Source: Saccharomyces paradoxus (lineage: Eukaryota; Ascomycota; Saccharomycetes; Saccharomycetales; Saccharomycetaceae). From it: 64,000 bases of DNA. Position 1 is the first letter of the stretch; each line of letters opens with the position of its first letter. Positions 12,288 through 22,823 of this stretch are shown one piece after another. The notes beneath the pieces are model-generated. The model was not told the DNA's origin. It made no database searches and saw nothing but the letters and a program-made list of their open reading frames with translations. Both the position numbers and the translations under genes were made by a program. The DNA is taken from NCBI RefSeq assembly GCF_002079055.1, contig NC_047498.1, positions 771,299 through 835,298 of the forward strand. The letters run 5' to 3'.

Positions 12288-14873
12288 TTATAAAGATAAT
12301 TGACGCTTCTGTTGCTCCCTGGCCCATCTTGCAGTATCTTTTGTAGCTTGACTAAACAATTGGCCACTCCTAGTTCTTTTAATGTAATCAATAACCCAGT
12401 CTTGTCCATAAAACTGTTTGATTGAGCCGTCTGGAAACATAGAGGCTATATCACCAATCAATCCGACTGCTGCTCTTGAGGTAGCATCCTCACTGTACAG
12501 CTGAGGATCTTCTGCAACCTGTGCAATGAATTGGAAGATAGTACCAACATAAGGGAACAAAGCTTCTGGCTTGTCATGAAGTCCTGCTACTATACCAACA
12601 TAAGCATCTAGTACCGCTTCTAGTACTTTTATCTGGTAGTCAAGGGCTTCCAATGTGCCGTTTTCAGGCTTTGTATTTTGTGCGGCAACACATAACGCCA
12701 TGATATCGTTTAGGTAGGGGATAAAATCAGCGCCTATATTAGAGGCAATATCACCAAACACACTCAAGACAGCAGGTTTCAACTCTCTTCTCGCGTTCGG
12801 ATTCGAGATCATTTGAGCCAGAACATTCATCATGGCATCGGAGTATTTTCTGAAATCTTCTTCTAGCGAATTTGAAATATCAGCAATGAAGCCCACTGCT
12901 GTAATTGAAACTGGAGAATCTACTTGATTCAAAGCCTTTAATAAATAGGGGGAAAACGTTTCCAAGTATTTTTCAAAACCTTTACCCAAAGAAGCAGCCA
13001 GAGCTGAAATGGCATAAAACACATCATCTTCTATAAACGCAGAATCCTTTTTTTCCAACAATCTGAAGAACAGGCCCATAAGCATGTCAGCAACAGGTTC
13101 TACGCTACTTGGACTTTTTCTAATAACAGCAGCTAGGACAGTCAATATATTTGATTGCAATTCTTGTAAACTTTGAGCGTCTTCTAACGTTAGTTGATTT
13201 TCATCAACACTCATTGTCTGTCCTAATTTATCCATAACAAACGTGGAAATTGAAGCAGAAGTTTCAGCTACCGTGTCGGTGGCGTATTCAACCATTGTTG
13301 TCAAGGCTGAAAAGGCGGACGCACGGGCATTAAACTCATTATCAATTCTATTTGCTGCACCTATCAAGCCATCTACAAGAGCGGGATAGAAGTTATAGAT
13401 TGGAGATGGAGTAGCTTCCGCTAATTGTTCCACTAAATTGATAATGGTCCAAGAACAGTTTGTGGCCACTTTTGGGTGATCTTGTAATCCAATTAAACAG
13501 GCTTGAACAACGCCTGGAAGATGCTGTTGTGGGTCAATAGATTCAGCAACAGAATCAGCAATTCTACCAATACACCAGGCAGTAGTTTCCTTAACTTGTA
13601 AGGATTGGTCGTTCATTAAATTCAAGATAGATGGCAAAGCTTGGTGAACGTAATAGGTTCTTTGGACCTTATCGGGACCATCCATAATAGAACCAAAGGC
13701 CATTACAGCAGCTTCACGATTCCTCCAGTTGTCAGCAGTAATATTTTGTTCAACAAATTCCAATACAGGTTCCAAGATGTGATTGCCACAGTTTTGAGCA
13801 AACAACTGTAAGCACGCACCTGCGGACATGGAAACATTCCAATCGTCATCTTCTGGATCTTCGTTTTGTCTCATTAGAAGGTTCAATAAATTAGGAACAA
13901 CGTCTTTGATAGAAGAAAGAGCGAAATTATAACTTTGTAAAGGAGATTGAGGAAATTGTGCGAGTTCATAGGCAATATCGATTTCCTCTTCACAAATAGT
14001 GGACCAGAATTCCACAGTCATGGAAGCTACCTTATCATTTGGAGATTTCATTGTGGCTATCGTCAACGCATACAGGGCTTGCTCCATGTAAGGTTTCATA
14101 AATGTATAGTATAGTGACATGATTTTACACAAACAACCAAAAGCGGCTGCTTGAACTTCTATATCTTCAGCTTGGGTAGCTTCACAGACGACTTGCATAA
14201 GGTAGTTTCTTTCACCTTCACGTTCCATGTTATTTTTGATAAAAATTAAAGAGTCTGCAAGAGCATTCAGAGCTGCCAGCCTGACTGCTTTGGAAGTTTC
14301 CGTAGATTGCGCACCCTGGACAATAGCAATTAAGATGTTGTTTGATGAAGAAACCAAGGCTTGACTTTGAGGGTCAGCACTTTCACACATATATCCTAAG
14401 GCCAATAAAGAGGCTCTCTTAACATTTTCTGGTTGTTCTGCACCTGTATTGTCGACCATAATTTTCATCAGTTCTGGCCATGCGCCATGGGGCAACTCAA
14501 TATCTGCTATAGCTGCAATCAATTGAGCTGCAGCATTTGCTATACGGGGTTCTATGGAGACCAACGCGGTGAGCGCATTAGTTTTGATTTGGTTTTTGGC
14601 TTCTGGGCTAACTTGTGTAATCCAACGTTGTGCAAATTGCTGGGTCTTCACGGAGTCTTTAGAAACCAGCTCATTCTTTAGAGTTAGTGCCGCTAGGATA
14701 CGTCCTTCTAGCTTTGTATTCTCATCGATAAGTACTTGCGAAGAAAGCCCTGCAAATTGTAAAAAGTTGTCATTAGATAATTTCTTTAATTGAGTTTCAC
14801 TAGTCAACCGAATGTTTTGGTCGGGACTTAAAATACTGTTCTCCAATAGTTGAGCAAATTCAGCGGTGGACAT
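12288..14873 (-). CDS. KAP95: Karyopherin beta (importin beta 1)
   Basis: Nuclear import receptor that carries the Srp1 (importin alpha)-cargo complex through nuclear pores and is released by Ran-GTP. The 861 residues match the S. cerevisiae length and consist of repeated HEAT helices throughout (for example MAFGSIMDGPD, TAWCIGRIADS and CSWTIINLVEQ). The acidic loop EDPEDDDWN near residue 340 is the known Ran-contact region of importin beta. The ATG at 14873 is followed by MSTAEFAQLLE, the expected N-terminus. No signal peptide, membrane segments or breaks. Confidence 0.97.
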   Translation of the reverse strand: MSTAEFAQLLENSILSPDQNIRLTSETQLKKLSNDNFLQFAGLSSQVLIDENTKLEGRILAALTLKNELVSKDSVKTQQFAQRWITQVSPEAKNQIKTNALTALVSIEPRIANAAAQLIAAIADIELPHGAWPELMKIMVDNTGAEQPENVKRASLLALGYMCESADPQSQALVSSSNNILIAIVQGAQSTETSKAVRLAALNALADSLIFIKNNMEREGERNYLMQVVCEATQAEDIEVQAAAFGCLCKIMSLYYTFMKPYMEQALYALTIATMKSPNDKVASMTVEFWSTICEEEIDIAYELAQFPQSPLQSYNFALSSIKDVVPNLLNLLMRQNEDPEDDDWNVSMSAGACLQLFAQNCGNHILEPVLEFVEQNITADNWRNREAAVMAFGSIMDGPDKVQRTYYVHQALPSILNLMNDQSLQVKETTAWCIGRIADSVAESIDPQQHLPGVVQACLIGLQDHPKVATNCSWTIINLVEQLAEATPSPIYNFYPALVDGLIGAANRIDNEFNARASAFSALTTMVEYATDTVAETSASISTFVMDKLGQTMSVDENQLTLEDAQSLQELQSNILTVLAAVIRKSPSSVEPVADMLMGLFFRLLEKKDSAFIEDDVFYAISALAASLGKGFEKYLETFSPYLLKALNQVDSPVSITAVGFIADISNSLEEDFRKYSDAMMNVLAQMISNPNARRELKPAVLSVFGDIASNIGADFIPYLNDIMALCVAAQNTKPENGTLEALDYQIKVLEAVLDAYVGIVAGLHDKPEALFPYVGTIFQFIAQVAEDPQLYSEDATSRAAVGLIGDIASMFPDGSIKQFYGQDWVIDYIKRTRSGQLFSQATKDTARWAREQQKRQLSL

Positions 14874-15438
14874 TGCTCCTTGTGTGATATGATGGATTAC
14901 TGTTAAATCAGTTTTATTCTACCCCTAAAAAGCTTGTAAATATAAATACAAAAAGGACAGATAATTCTCCAGTAAAATTATCCTTTACTTTTTAATGATA
15001 TCTGTTCTTTCACTTCAAAAATACAAGAAAAGAAACTGGAGAGTTTACATATATTTGCCTCTCTTCGCAGTTATTTTTCTTTTTTTTTTTTTTTATTTTT
15101 TTCCTTGGTTCTCTCATCCAAGTTTTTCCTTATTGCCTTTCCAGCAAAATTCGAAAATTTTCTTCCTCGTCAGAGAATTCTATCCTCGTTTAACGTGATA
15201 CAGTTATCGGAAGATTAGTAGGAGGTAGTCTGCGACTGACTGTTAATTTGATCGCTGCTGAGGAATGCTGGTCATGTATGTATCGGGACATGGTTGCAAC
15301 GTTTTCGGCAAAAACAAGAAGCACCGGTAACGTGTTTTGTGTTATGCATACCTGCCGCATGTAAATTTTACTATTTTTGCTTTTTTTTTATTTGCCATTT
15401 ACTTGCATATAGATATATATATATATATATATTTCTGC
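14874..15438. other. KAP95 promoter and DIC1 3' region
   Basis: A 565-base spacer with a poly-T tract at about 15078-15100 (a likely nucleosome-depleting poly(dA:dT) element for KAP95) and an AT-dinucleotide run at about 15413-15431 just after the DIC1 stop. The open frames in the T-rich part have low-complexity content, so I do not call genes. Confidence 0.65.
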
Positions 15439-16335
15439 CTACTTGTCCTCCTTTGGCATGCCAACTCTGTGCTTTTTCAATTGCTCGATTGCAAAGAAAA
15501 TTAACATTGTGAATGGACCCAGTCTTGTGAAACTTGGTAACCACCCACGGAACATGAAAGAGGGACCCTCTTTGCGGACAGCGTCGGCAAGGATCTTCAA
15601 AGCCGGTTGATGGTCTCCGCTGCCGTTCATGATACGTGTCTTCATGACGTCTGCTGGAGAACAAACGGTGGTGGCCACCAGCCCAGCCAACAGCGATGCG
15701 GTCAAGTGGGTATAGTTCTTGGATGCGTCGAAGTCTAATTTTGTGACCAAGTAGTTCTTAAACACGTCATATGTAACGACCTGACTTGCAGTCATCAGTA
15801 TGCCCCTAACCATGTTAGGTTTCCAACCAGTAAACAAGGTCTTGAATCCACCCTCGTAGCGATATATCTTGTATACACCATCGAGAGCGTTTTTGTAGTT
15901 TCTTCTCTTAGCTGCTTCTAAAGCAGAATCGTTCTGCATTCTAATGTTTACAACATCTGCAAAATTCCCTGCAAGACCACCGATGGCACCACTGAACATA
16001 GAGCAAGGTAACAGATACGCCATATTAGTCAATTGGTCGCGTGGAACTACATTCTCTTTCAACAGGTCGTAAGCACCAAATCTCACCGTTGTGTATGTAC
16101 ATTGCCGCAACACAGCAGCGCTCAGACCGGAATACAACCCCATCACACCTTCATTCGCCAAGATGTTCTCCAACATCTTGAAAAGTGTGGGCTTGGGCAT
16201 GGGAGCCGCCTGCAGTCTGACTTTGGCCAAGTCCAGAGGATGCGTCACCATGGTAGCAAAGATACCCGCTGCACCCCCGTACCACCATGGATACTTGATG
16301 TTCTTACCGGCAGACTGTTTTGCGTTCGTCGACAT
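15439..16335 (-). CDS. DIC1: Mitochondrial dicarboxylate carrier
   Basis: Inner-membrane carrier exchanging malate or succinate for phosphate. The 298-residue protein has the three-repeat SLC25 plan, with signature motifs PLDLAKVRLQ, FADVVNIRMQ and PADVMKTRIM, each opening a pair of membrane helices. An in-frame upstream ATG at 16374 would add 13 residues. I chose the ATG at 16335 (MSTNAKQSAGKN) because it gives the family length and the N-terminus known from S. cerevisiae. It is divergent from ORM2 across an 870-base promoter region. Confidence 0.95.
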   Translation of the reverse strand: MSTNAKQSAGKNIKYPWWYGGAAGIFATMVTHPLDLAKVRLQAAPMPKPTLFKMLENILANEGVMGLYSGLSAAVLRQCTYTTVRFGAYDLLKENVVPRDQLTNMAYLLPCSMFSGAIGGLAGNFADVVNIRMQNDSALEAAKRRNYKNALDGVYKIYRYEGGFKTLFTGWKPNMVRGILMTASQVVTYDVFKNYLVTKLDFDASKNYTHLTASLLAGLVATTVCSPADVMKTRIMNGSGDHQPALKILADAVRKEGPSFMFRGWLPSFTRLGPFTMLIFFAIEQLKKHRVGMPKEDK

Positions 16336-17205
16336 ACCGTCCAGTTGTTGTGTTATGTTTTCAACACTTTCCAAGCAAGAGAAACGAACATCTACATATA
16401 AATATGCATATATATATATATATACTACAAGCCGACCGCCCGATTGTTACCTGCCCCCACCACTGCAGCGTAATCGCTTGCCAAAGACCAAACCTTGCAG
16501 CCCTTTTATACAAACATGCCTGCGACGTACAGTGGAGAGGGCCCTTTCCTTGGCACACAACAGAGATTGCGACGCGATACCTTCTGCGATCGTTCCTACT
16601 ATCGCGGCCTCAACTCCAACATCGACAGCGGATGCGCTGTTCTACGGATGCGGTCACGCATCCGCAAAGAACGATTAAATTTAGGACCCCCGGCTTTGAG
16701 GATAGTCTTGCCAAGAGCCCACAAAATAGAACGGTTGGTTGAGAACGACATGGATGCGTTTGGCGTATCTTGATCGCTCATATATAGTGGGGCGGGATGC
16801 TCATCCTACGGAAAGCACAGCTCTTTTCACTCAACGAGGTTATGCCTTTCATTTCTCCACGCCGTTTTTTTTTTGGCGCCCTTTTTGATAAAGAAAGCCT
16901 GTCCCGTAATCGTGGCTTTGGCAGAGACAGAGGGTGAGCGAGAGAGCGGGCGAAACCGAGACTAGATTCCGAGTAAGGATTGCGATGGCATGAAACAAAA
17001 CCGAGAGGCACACAATGAATGCGAGCGAACAGGGTGTTCGCAGCTTGCACTCCTTGTAAGCATACACATGCACTGATATAGACATATATATACAAACAAA
17101 TATATCTATATATCATAAGGTTACCGTCTGTCTCTACTTCACATAAAATTAGAGAACTAACGCAACAGTATACCATTATAAAGACGCATAAAAAGCAGTT
17201 ACATC
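16336..17205. other. DIC1-ORM2 divergent promoter region
   Basis: 870 bases serving two divergent genes. It holds an AT-dinucleotide run at about 16406-16426, a GC-richer core at 16440-16700, three CGGATGCG boxes listed separately, and a poly-T tract at about 16865-16875 near ORM2. Several overlapping open frames on both strands (including 16495-16773 and 16778-17176) have unlikely compositions and no recognisable homology, so I reject them as genes. Confidence 0.7.
16629..16664. promoter_or_regulatory. Triplicated CGGATGCG boxes with inverted repeat
   Basis: CGGATGCG occurs at 16629-16636 and 16645-16652, and its reverse complement CGCATCCG at 16657-16664. The last two form a perfect 8-base inverted repeat around GTCA. 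CGG triplets in this layout resemble targets of Zn2Cys6 factors, but I cannot name the factor. The site lies about 295-330 bases upstream of DIC1. Confidence 0.5.
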
Positions 17206-17859
17206 ATGATGGACCATACCACAAATGAACCTTTAGCCGTTGAGGAGTCTCCACTCACCCCAAACGTGTCTAACCTGAAACCATTCCCCTCTCAAAACAA
17301 CAAAATATCCACTCCAGTGACCGACCATAGGAGAAGACGCTCATCCAGTGTAATATCACATGTAGAACAGGAAACTTTTGAAGATGAGAATGACCAACAG
17401 ATGCTTCCTAACATGAACGCTACCTGGGTCGACCAGCGAGGTGCGTGGTTAATTCATATTGTCGTAATAGTACTGTTGAGACTCTTCTACTCCTTGTTCC
17501 CCGGGTCGACACCCAAATGGACATGGACTTTAACAAACATGACGTACATCATTGGGTTCTATATCATGTTCCATCTTGTCAAAGGTACACCCTTCGACTT
17601 TAATGGTGGTGCGTACGACAACCTGACCATGTGGGAGCAGATTAACGATGAGACTTTGTACACACCCACAAGAAAATTTTTGCTGATCGTGCCCATTGTG
17701 TTGTTCCTGATTAGCAACCAGTACTACCGTAACGACATGACGCTATTTCTCTCCAACCTGGCCGTCACGGTGTTTGTTGGTGTTGTTCCTAAACTGGGAA
17801 TTACACATAGACTAAGAATATCCATTCCCGGCATCACAGGCCGTGCTCAAATCAGTTAG
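17206..17859 (+). CDS. ORM2: Orm-family regulator of serine palmitoyltransferase
   Basis: ER membrane protein that inhibits serine palmitoyltransferase in the SPOTS complex and so limits sphingolipid synthesis. The 217 residues have a cytosolic N-terminus with the basic-serine cluster RRRRSSSVISH (about 42-52), the known Ypk1 phosphorylation area that relieves inhibition, then about four membrane segments (GAWLIHIVVIVLLRLFYSL, MTYIIGFYIMFHLV, FLLIVPIVLFLIS, LSNLAVTVFVGVV). It has one more residue than I recall for S. cerevisiae Orm2: LFPGSTPKW in place of LFGSTPKW. It starts with two consecutive Met codons, and I use the first. Confidence 0.95.
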   Translation: MMDHTTNEPLAVEESPLTPNVSNLKPFPSQNNKISTPVTDHRRRRSSSVISHVEQETFEDENDQQMLPNMNATWVDQRGAWLIHIVVIVLLRLFYSLFPGSTPKWTWTLTNMTYIIGFYIMFHLVKGTPFDFNGGAYDNLTMWEQINDETLYTPTRKFLLIVPIVLFLISNQYYRNDMTLFLSNLAVTVFVGVVPKLGITHRLRISIPGITGRAQIS

Positions 17860-17895
17860 TGAGCTCTGTCTGTACGCATATATATATATATAAAC

Positions 17896-17926
<31 letters not shown>

Positions 17927-17969
17927 CTTTACATAACTGCCATACATCATCATCTTTTTTATATTCTCT

Positions 17970-18845
17970 CTAATGCGCATTTACATCAGAGTATACGTCA
18001 AATCTTCTTTGTTTCGTCAAGGGAACTGCTTGTCTGAATGACTCAATGACTTCGGGATCCAACTCAGCATAGATAATCTCTTCTCCTTCGCCAGCTTCAG
18101 CTACGATCTTACCTCTAGGGTCCACCACTATGGAGTGGCCATAAGCATGGTAAGAACTTTGTAAATTCCTTGCTGGAGAACATAACATCACATACACTTG
18201 GTTGTCGACTGCCCTGCTCCTTGCCAGTAAATGCCAGTGCAATGGCCCCGTGACCGTGTTGAATGCGCTGGGATAGATCATTGCAAAGGCCCCCTTGCGT
18301 GCACTTAGCATCGCCAGTTCTGGAAACCTCATATCATAGCATATGCCCACGCCGAACTTACCATATTTCGTGTCAATGGTAGTGGACTTCTCTCCAGGAC
18401 TCAAGGTTTCACTTTCATGGAACGATATACCGTTGGGAATATCCACATCAAAAAGATGGACTTTCCGGTGCTTATCAATCAACTTCCCATCCTCATTGAA
18501 AATTATGGAGGTGTTATAGATCTTGTCTGTCTTTGGGTCCAATTCTGGAATCGTTCCTCCTACCAAGATGATTTTAAACTTACTAGCTAAATTGGATAGA
18601 AACTGAACTGACGTTGAAGGCTCTTTCGGATTGATAATTTCCGAATACTTTCTAAACTGATCAGTGGAATACGGAGAATTGAAGCATTCTGGCAATACGA
18701 CCAACTTTGTATCCGGCTGTTCCTTCATAGCCCTTTCAATGAACGTTGCCGCTCTTTGAAGGTTGGCCATTTTGTCAGGACTAGAGCCTGACAACTGGAC
18801 CAAGGCGACTTTGAGTTTTTGTGAAAGGATTTTCGAAGCACTCAT
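17970..18845 (-). CDS. NIT3: Nitrilase-superfamily deaminated-glutathione amidase
   Basis: Hydrolyses deaminated glutathione, a metabolite-repair role (family knowledge of Nit1/Nit3). The 291-residue product shows the Glu-Lys-Cys triad: E53 in LPECFN, Lys in KHRKVHLFD (about 127) and Cys in GICYDMRFPE (about 169). The upstream ATG at 18863 adds only MYKIAN. The ATG at 18845 (MSASKILSQ) matches the family N-terminus and was chosen. It is tail to tail with ORM2, separated by AT-dinucleotide runs (17878-17922), and divergent from LUG1. Confidence 0.95.
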   Translation of the reverse strand: MSASKILSQKLKVALVQLSGSSPDKMANLQRAATFIERAMKEQPDTKLVVLPECFNSPYSTDQFRKYSEIINPKEPSTSVQFLSNLASKFKIILVGGTIPELDPKTDKIYNTSIIFNEDGKLIDKHRKVHLFDVDIPNGISFHESETLSPGEKSTTIDTKYGKFGVGICYDMRFPELAMLSARKGAFAMIYPSAFNTVTGPLHWHLLARSRAVDNQVYVMLCSPARNLQSSYHAYGHSIVVDPRGKIVAEAGEGEEIIYAELDPEVIESFRQAVPLTKQRRFDVYSDVNAH

Positions 18846-19588
18846 ATTGGCGATCTTGTACACCCTCCTGCTATCTCAATAGCTGTATTTTTACAGGATT
18901 CAAATCAGATTAGCAAGATATCATATAACACTATCGATAATTTCAATATCGTTTTCGTGTCTGATGACGTGTCTGTTCATTGATAAGGCCCGCCGTGGCT
19001 TCAGATAGCAGAACGGGACGATCAATGGTTTTATACCTTCCATGCTAACTACGTAATCATCCAGTTCCTGGATTTATTCTTTAGATGCACAGTCTACAGT
19101 CAAGAATTTTGATCAAATTTTTGCATCCATGCATATGAAATAGCCGCCGTCTCTGCTTAAGTGCCTGTTTAGCAATAGTTTTTTCCTACCACACATGCCA
19201 TGGCACAAGTTTTGTACCATTTCCTCTACGTTTACTGGGTTTCCAATACTAGTTCTGTAAGGTATCATTAGGTCCAAATAAAAGGATGCTTCACGGAGAT
19301 ATGTTACCCGCGCTATTTCACGCGGCTCACTTAAATTAGAGGTGGAATTTGGTATATTCTCCTCATCTGGTGAAGTGGGTGATCTGACAATTCTTTAAAC
19401 GTTGCTTGTAGTTACTTTTTGTCGCCAACTGGATGTCATCTATACTGCTACCTTTATATTTCTGCGTTCAACTAGCGTTTATAAGGTTGAGGAATATAGA
19501 AACTGTGTTCTTATTCACTTAATTCAAACCTGTGGTAATACCTTCCTTATTCAAAATAGTAGGAGAAAACAGTGTCGGGAGAAGTCAA
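18846..19588. other. NIT3-LUG1 divergent promoter region
   Basis: 743 bases between divergent genes. The sequence is of ordinary composition. I see no tRNA, snoRNA or LTR signature and no factor site I would name with confidence. The open frame at 19402-19608 ends inside LUG1 and is not convincing. Confidence 0.6.
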
Positions 19589-22015
19589 ATGCCAGATTTA
19601 AAGTCTAAGACTTTATCAAACCAATCTTTAGGAGCGGCTATTCCGCCAGAAATCGTGTACCAAATACTTACATACCAGTTCAGAGATTTGTTAAGAAATG
19701 ATCATCCAGGTACAGCAGAGAAGTTTAACGAAAATTTAGCTACATTTGTCAAAAGTAATTTAACTGTTAACAAGACATTTTCCCATATTTGTCAAGTTCT
19801 CATTTATAGATATTGTAATTTAACTACTGCAAAGAGGTTTCATGGTCTTTTACAGACTTTAAAGGGTAATAGATGCCTTTGCAATAAGGTTGAAGTAGCT
19901 GATTTTCAAGAATTAACGTCCATTGGGCTGGGGAGGTCTAGCGAGATGAATAAGATGATTAAAAATTTAACTAACGAAACTCTTCTTGAGTTTCTGATGC
20001 TCACTAAGGCAAACTTAAGAGAATTCTTAGCATGTGAAAATATTCAAGACGATTTGGACGATAGTATCATAAAGTACATTTTATCTCCAGGAAAAGTCTT
20101 GAGTGTAGTGGATTTCTGTGGCTGCTCAGGCACTACTTTCACAGAAAGTTTTATTAAGGCCCTGGACAAATACTACCCAAATAAATCTATTGACCAGTAT
20201 CGACTAGAACCTACTCAACAAAATTATCAGATCACCTGCCTAGGCCTAAATGATTGCATTGATCTGCCATCACACGTCCTTTGGAAGATCTTGAAAATGT
20301 TACCAGAACTACAAAAGCTCGATTTGTCTCATACGTCTATTGATGATGATACTTTATACCATGGCATTCCTCACTGGAAAAATTTAACTCACTTTTCCCT
20401 TGCTACTTGCCTTCAAGTTACTCCAAGAGCAGTTTTGGAGTTTTTTAGTCATCATCCAACAATTACAGATCCCGATAACACTTCCACATTAGAATGGCTA
20501 AACGTCAGTGTCATAGCTCATTCCTCATCTTGGAACGAGGTGCATACAATGTTTTTGCTAAAAAAACTCTGTCAGCATGGTCATAATAAGACTTTACAAT
20601 ATTTGAATATTGGCGGTTTGCCGCTCCATGTTGCACCTTCATTCAGCGAGGATCCTATCAGCGAATCCACCTATTACTACCAATGCCGCGATAGCTTACA
20701 GTTTATAAAGTGGAATTTCCCCAAATTGAAAAGTTTGAGTATAAAGGGCAATAGTATCCCGATATCTACGCTGGTAGAATTTCTAACACCAATTGATCAA
20801 GACCATCCTGATTGTGTCCAAAAATTGAAGTTTTTAAATATTTCTGGTAATTCGTATGTTAATAAATGGACTATTCAGGATTCATTACTATACACTTGTT
20901 CTCCAAGTTTAGTCGCGTTGGAGGTTTCCTTTGAATCCTGGCAACAGATTGAAAAATTAAATGATAGGCGTGAAATTATTGCATATAGATATAAGAATCC
21001 CAATTCGGTAATTAAAGATATTTCAACGGCCGAACAAGTGAAATGGAAATGTTACATCGATTCTTCTTATGGTAGGAGATATTGGTTGTATAAGACGGAT
21101 CAGTTTTTAAATCGCGATGACTTGGAATCTAAGTCAAATCTAACTAGGTATGATTCCGAGGGCCACAAAATTATAGAAATCATAAACCAGCCAGATTTCC
21201 TAAAGTTTGCCCAAAGTAAAATCATGCTTGGTTGCGGTCTAGTTCCACAAAGTGGTATCAGACGTAAATTGTGTTATAGAGATTTAAAGCCACCAGTTTC
21301 TCAATTCCTGAACAGAAAAGGCGCCATCAGTCTTGGTGATACTCCACTGCCAATAATTACTCCAACATTACCTCGTGGTGGATGGAGAATCATTCACAAT
21401 GAGGATGAAAACAATAACAATTATGTTGAAATCAGTCAAAGTCACGTGACTGCTACTCCAAGAAGGAATCCTCTGTTGAGCAGACCCCCTTTAAGAGGCA
21501 ACGATAATTCTTCTTCCGCCAACCCATTTGCTATCAATGTTTCTCCTGCATCTCAAATCAGAGATGGGTTGTACTGGGATAGGTCGGTCCATGATTTACG
21601 AGAGCTATCATTGCAAGAACAAAGAATTCTAGAGTTAGCTGATGAGCAGCAAGAACTAAGAACAATTGCAAACTATGAAGAAACTGACGATGAATATTTG
21701 CACGATCCTGACTTGCAACGAAGGAGATCCCAACTCCGGCTATTCGAAAATTCGCGGTCACGTTCAGGAAATAAAGCGAGACCAAGCTTAACTGGTGAAC
21801 ATTCGTCTTCGGGATCGTTTCTGTCATTCTCCCACTTTAGCCATCTTCACAAGCGTAAAAATTATTATTTAACGCATCCTGATGAATTTATCTATGATCC
21901 AAAGGATCCTCTAACCACTCAGAGATATAGGTTACATTTTGAAATAGTCAACGAATATCAGGTTTTTGGGTGCATTGAGCGTGGAATGTATAGATACTAC
22001 AGTTTAAAAGCATAG
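19589..22015 (+). CDS. LUG1: F-box/leucine-rich-repeat protein (YLR352W)
   Basis: SCF ubiquitin-ligase adaptor-type protein that binds Skp1. It shows an F-box-like N-terminus (AAIPPEIVYQILTYQF), several leucine-rich repeats between about residues 170 and 400 (for example LPELQKLDLSHTSIDDDTL and FPKLKSLSIKGNSIP), and a C-terminal region rich in Arg/Ser/Asn. The open frame reaches back to an ATG at 19532, but the ATG at 19589 (MPDLKSKTLSNQS) matches the S. cerevisiae start and gives 808 residues, against 807 there. The S. cerevisiae orthologue affects lipid-droplet and growth phenotypes; its substrate is not clear to me. Confidence 0.92.
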   Translation: MPDLKSKTLSNQSLGAAIPPEIVYQILTYQFRDLLRNDHPGTAEKFNENLATFVKSNLTVNKTFSHICQVLIYRYCNLTTAKRFHGLLQTLKGNRCLCNKVEVADFQELTSIGLGRSSEMNKMIKNLTNETLLEFLMLTKANLREFLACENIQDDLDDSIIKYILSPGKVLSVVDFCGCSGTTFTESFIKALDKYYPNKSIDQYRLEPTQQNYQITCLGLNDCIDLPSHVLWKILKMLPELQKLDLSHTSIDDDTLYHGIPHWKNLTHFSLATCLQVTPRAVLEFFSHHPTITDPDNTSTLEWLNVSVIAHSSSWNEVHTMFLLKKLCQHGHNKTLQYLNIGGLPLHVAPSFSEDPISESTYYYQCRDSLQFIKWNFPKLKSLSIKGNSIPISTLVEFLTPIDQDHPDCVQKLKFLNISGNSYVNKWTIQDSLLYTCSPSLVALEVSFESWQQIEKLNDRREIIAYRYKNPNSVIKDISTAEQVKWKCYIDSSYGRRYWLYKTDQFLNRDDLESKSNLTRYDSEGHKIIEIINQPDFLKFAQSKIMLGCGLVPQSGIRRKLCYRDLKPPVSQFLNRKGAISLGDTPLPIITPTLPRGGWRIIHNEDENNNNYVEISQSHVTATPRRNPLLSRPPLRGNDNSSSANPFAINVSPASQIRDGLYWDRSVHDLRELSLQEQRILELADEQQELRTIANYEETDDEYLHDPDLQRRRSQLRLFENSRSRSGNKARPSLTGEHSSSGSFLSFSHFSHLHKRKNYYLTHPDEFIYDPKDPLTTQRYRLHFEIVNEYQVFGCIERGMYRYYSLKA

Positions 22016-22823
22016 AAATTTTTTTTTCTTTTCACTTCCTTATCCTTCCTCCGCTCTCGTCTTGTGTATAAGATTTCTATATATGGTAAAATATTGCATA
22101 CATCGTCTATCATTTAGCCAGACCTTTCGTAAACGAATTTAATGATTGCAGCATATTCCCTTCCCTAAAATCAACAGATTGAAGAATGCCTCGAAACGCA
22201 ATGTGATTTTTGAGTTTTCCTTTTTTTTTCCTAAGGGAAGCCTCTCTCCTCCGAAAAAGGTAAACATTGCGAAAAAATGATCCAAAAGAGAGCATAAAAA
22301 AACAACTAAAAATGATTTACTCATCCGCTTTCTGGAGAGGGCCAAACCTGATAGTACTGACGCTAGTAATATTGGAACAAAGTTCATTGTGGTGTGTTTT
22401 TTCATTGTGCGTTAGCGATACTTGCAAAAAGTCATTATAATTTTCAATCACTTCCTTCAATTATCAATACCCCATACTAAGAACAGGCAATAGGTTTTGG
22501 AAGAGAAGAAATAAAGATATCCAAGGACAACTGGAAGCTTTCCAGTGGCGTATCTATTTTGTTTGAGCTTCTAGCCGTCGAAGGAAAGATTATTCAATTG
22601 CTCTTTTAATATTCATTATTGACGATTTTTATTTCTAGGCGATTACCGGTATACGTTTCATTCTATTGATAAGAAAATAAATCCAATTCCATTCGCTTAT
22701 TTTATTTCAACATTAATTATAATTTTTTTCATAACTCTAGCAGTTTTTTTCTGGCTTTAAGCATTTTTGACAATACCCATTATCCTCTTTCTACTTGACA
22801 TTTTTTTCGATTCTACATGAAGT
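22016..22823. other. LUG1-BUD8 intergenic region
   Basis: 808 bases containing the LUG1 3' end and the BUD8 promoter. The half next to BUD8 is rich in T runs. Minus-strand ORFs at 22110-22405 look random. No RNA gene is seen. Confidence 0.6.

Noticed and set aside
15199-15300. Possible small RNA between DIC1 and KAP95
   Set aside because: Checked for tRNA A/B boxes and snoRNA C/D boxes. Only scattered partial matches and no closing stem.
16033-16742. Overlapping plus-strand ORFs of 122-195 codons across the DIC1 5' end and promoter
   Set aside because: They overlap DIC1 in antisense and run through an AT microsatellite. No homology is recognised, and a dubious ORF lies at the same place in S. 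cerevisiae.
16778-17176. 132-codon minus-strand ORF upstream of ORM2
   Set aside because: It crosses low-complexity AT and GC tracts, has no recognisable domain, and would occupy the ORM2 promoter.
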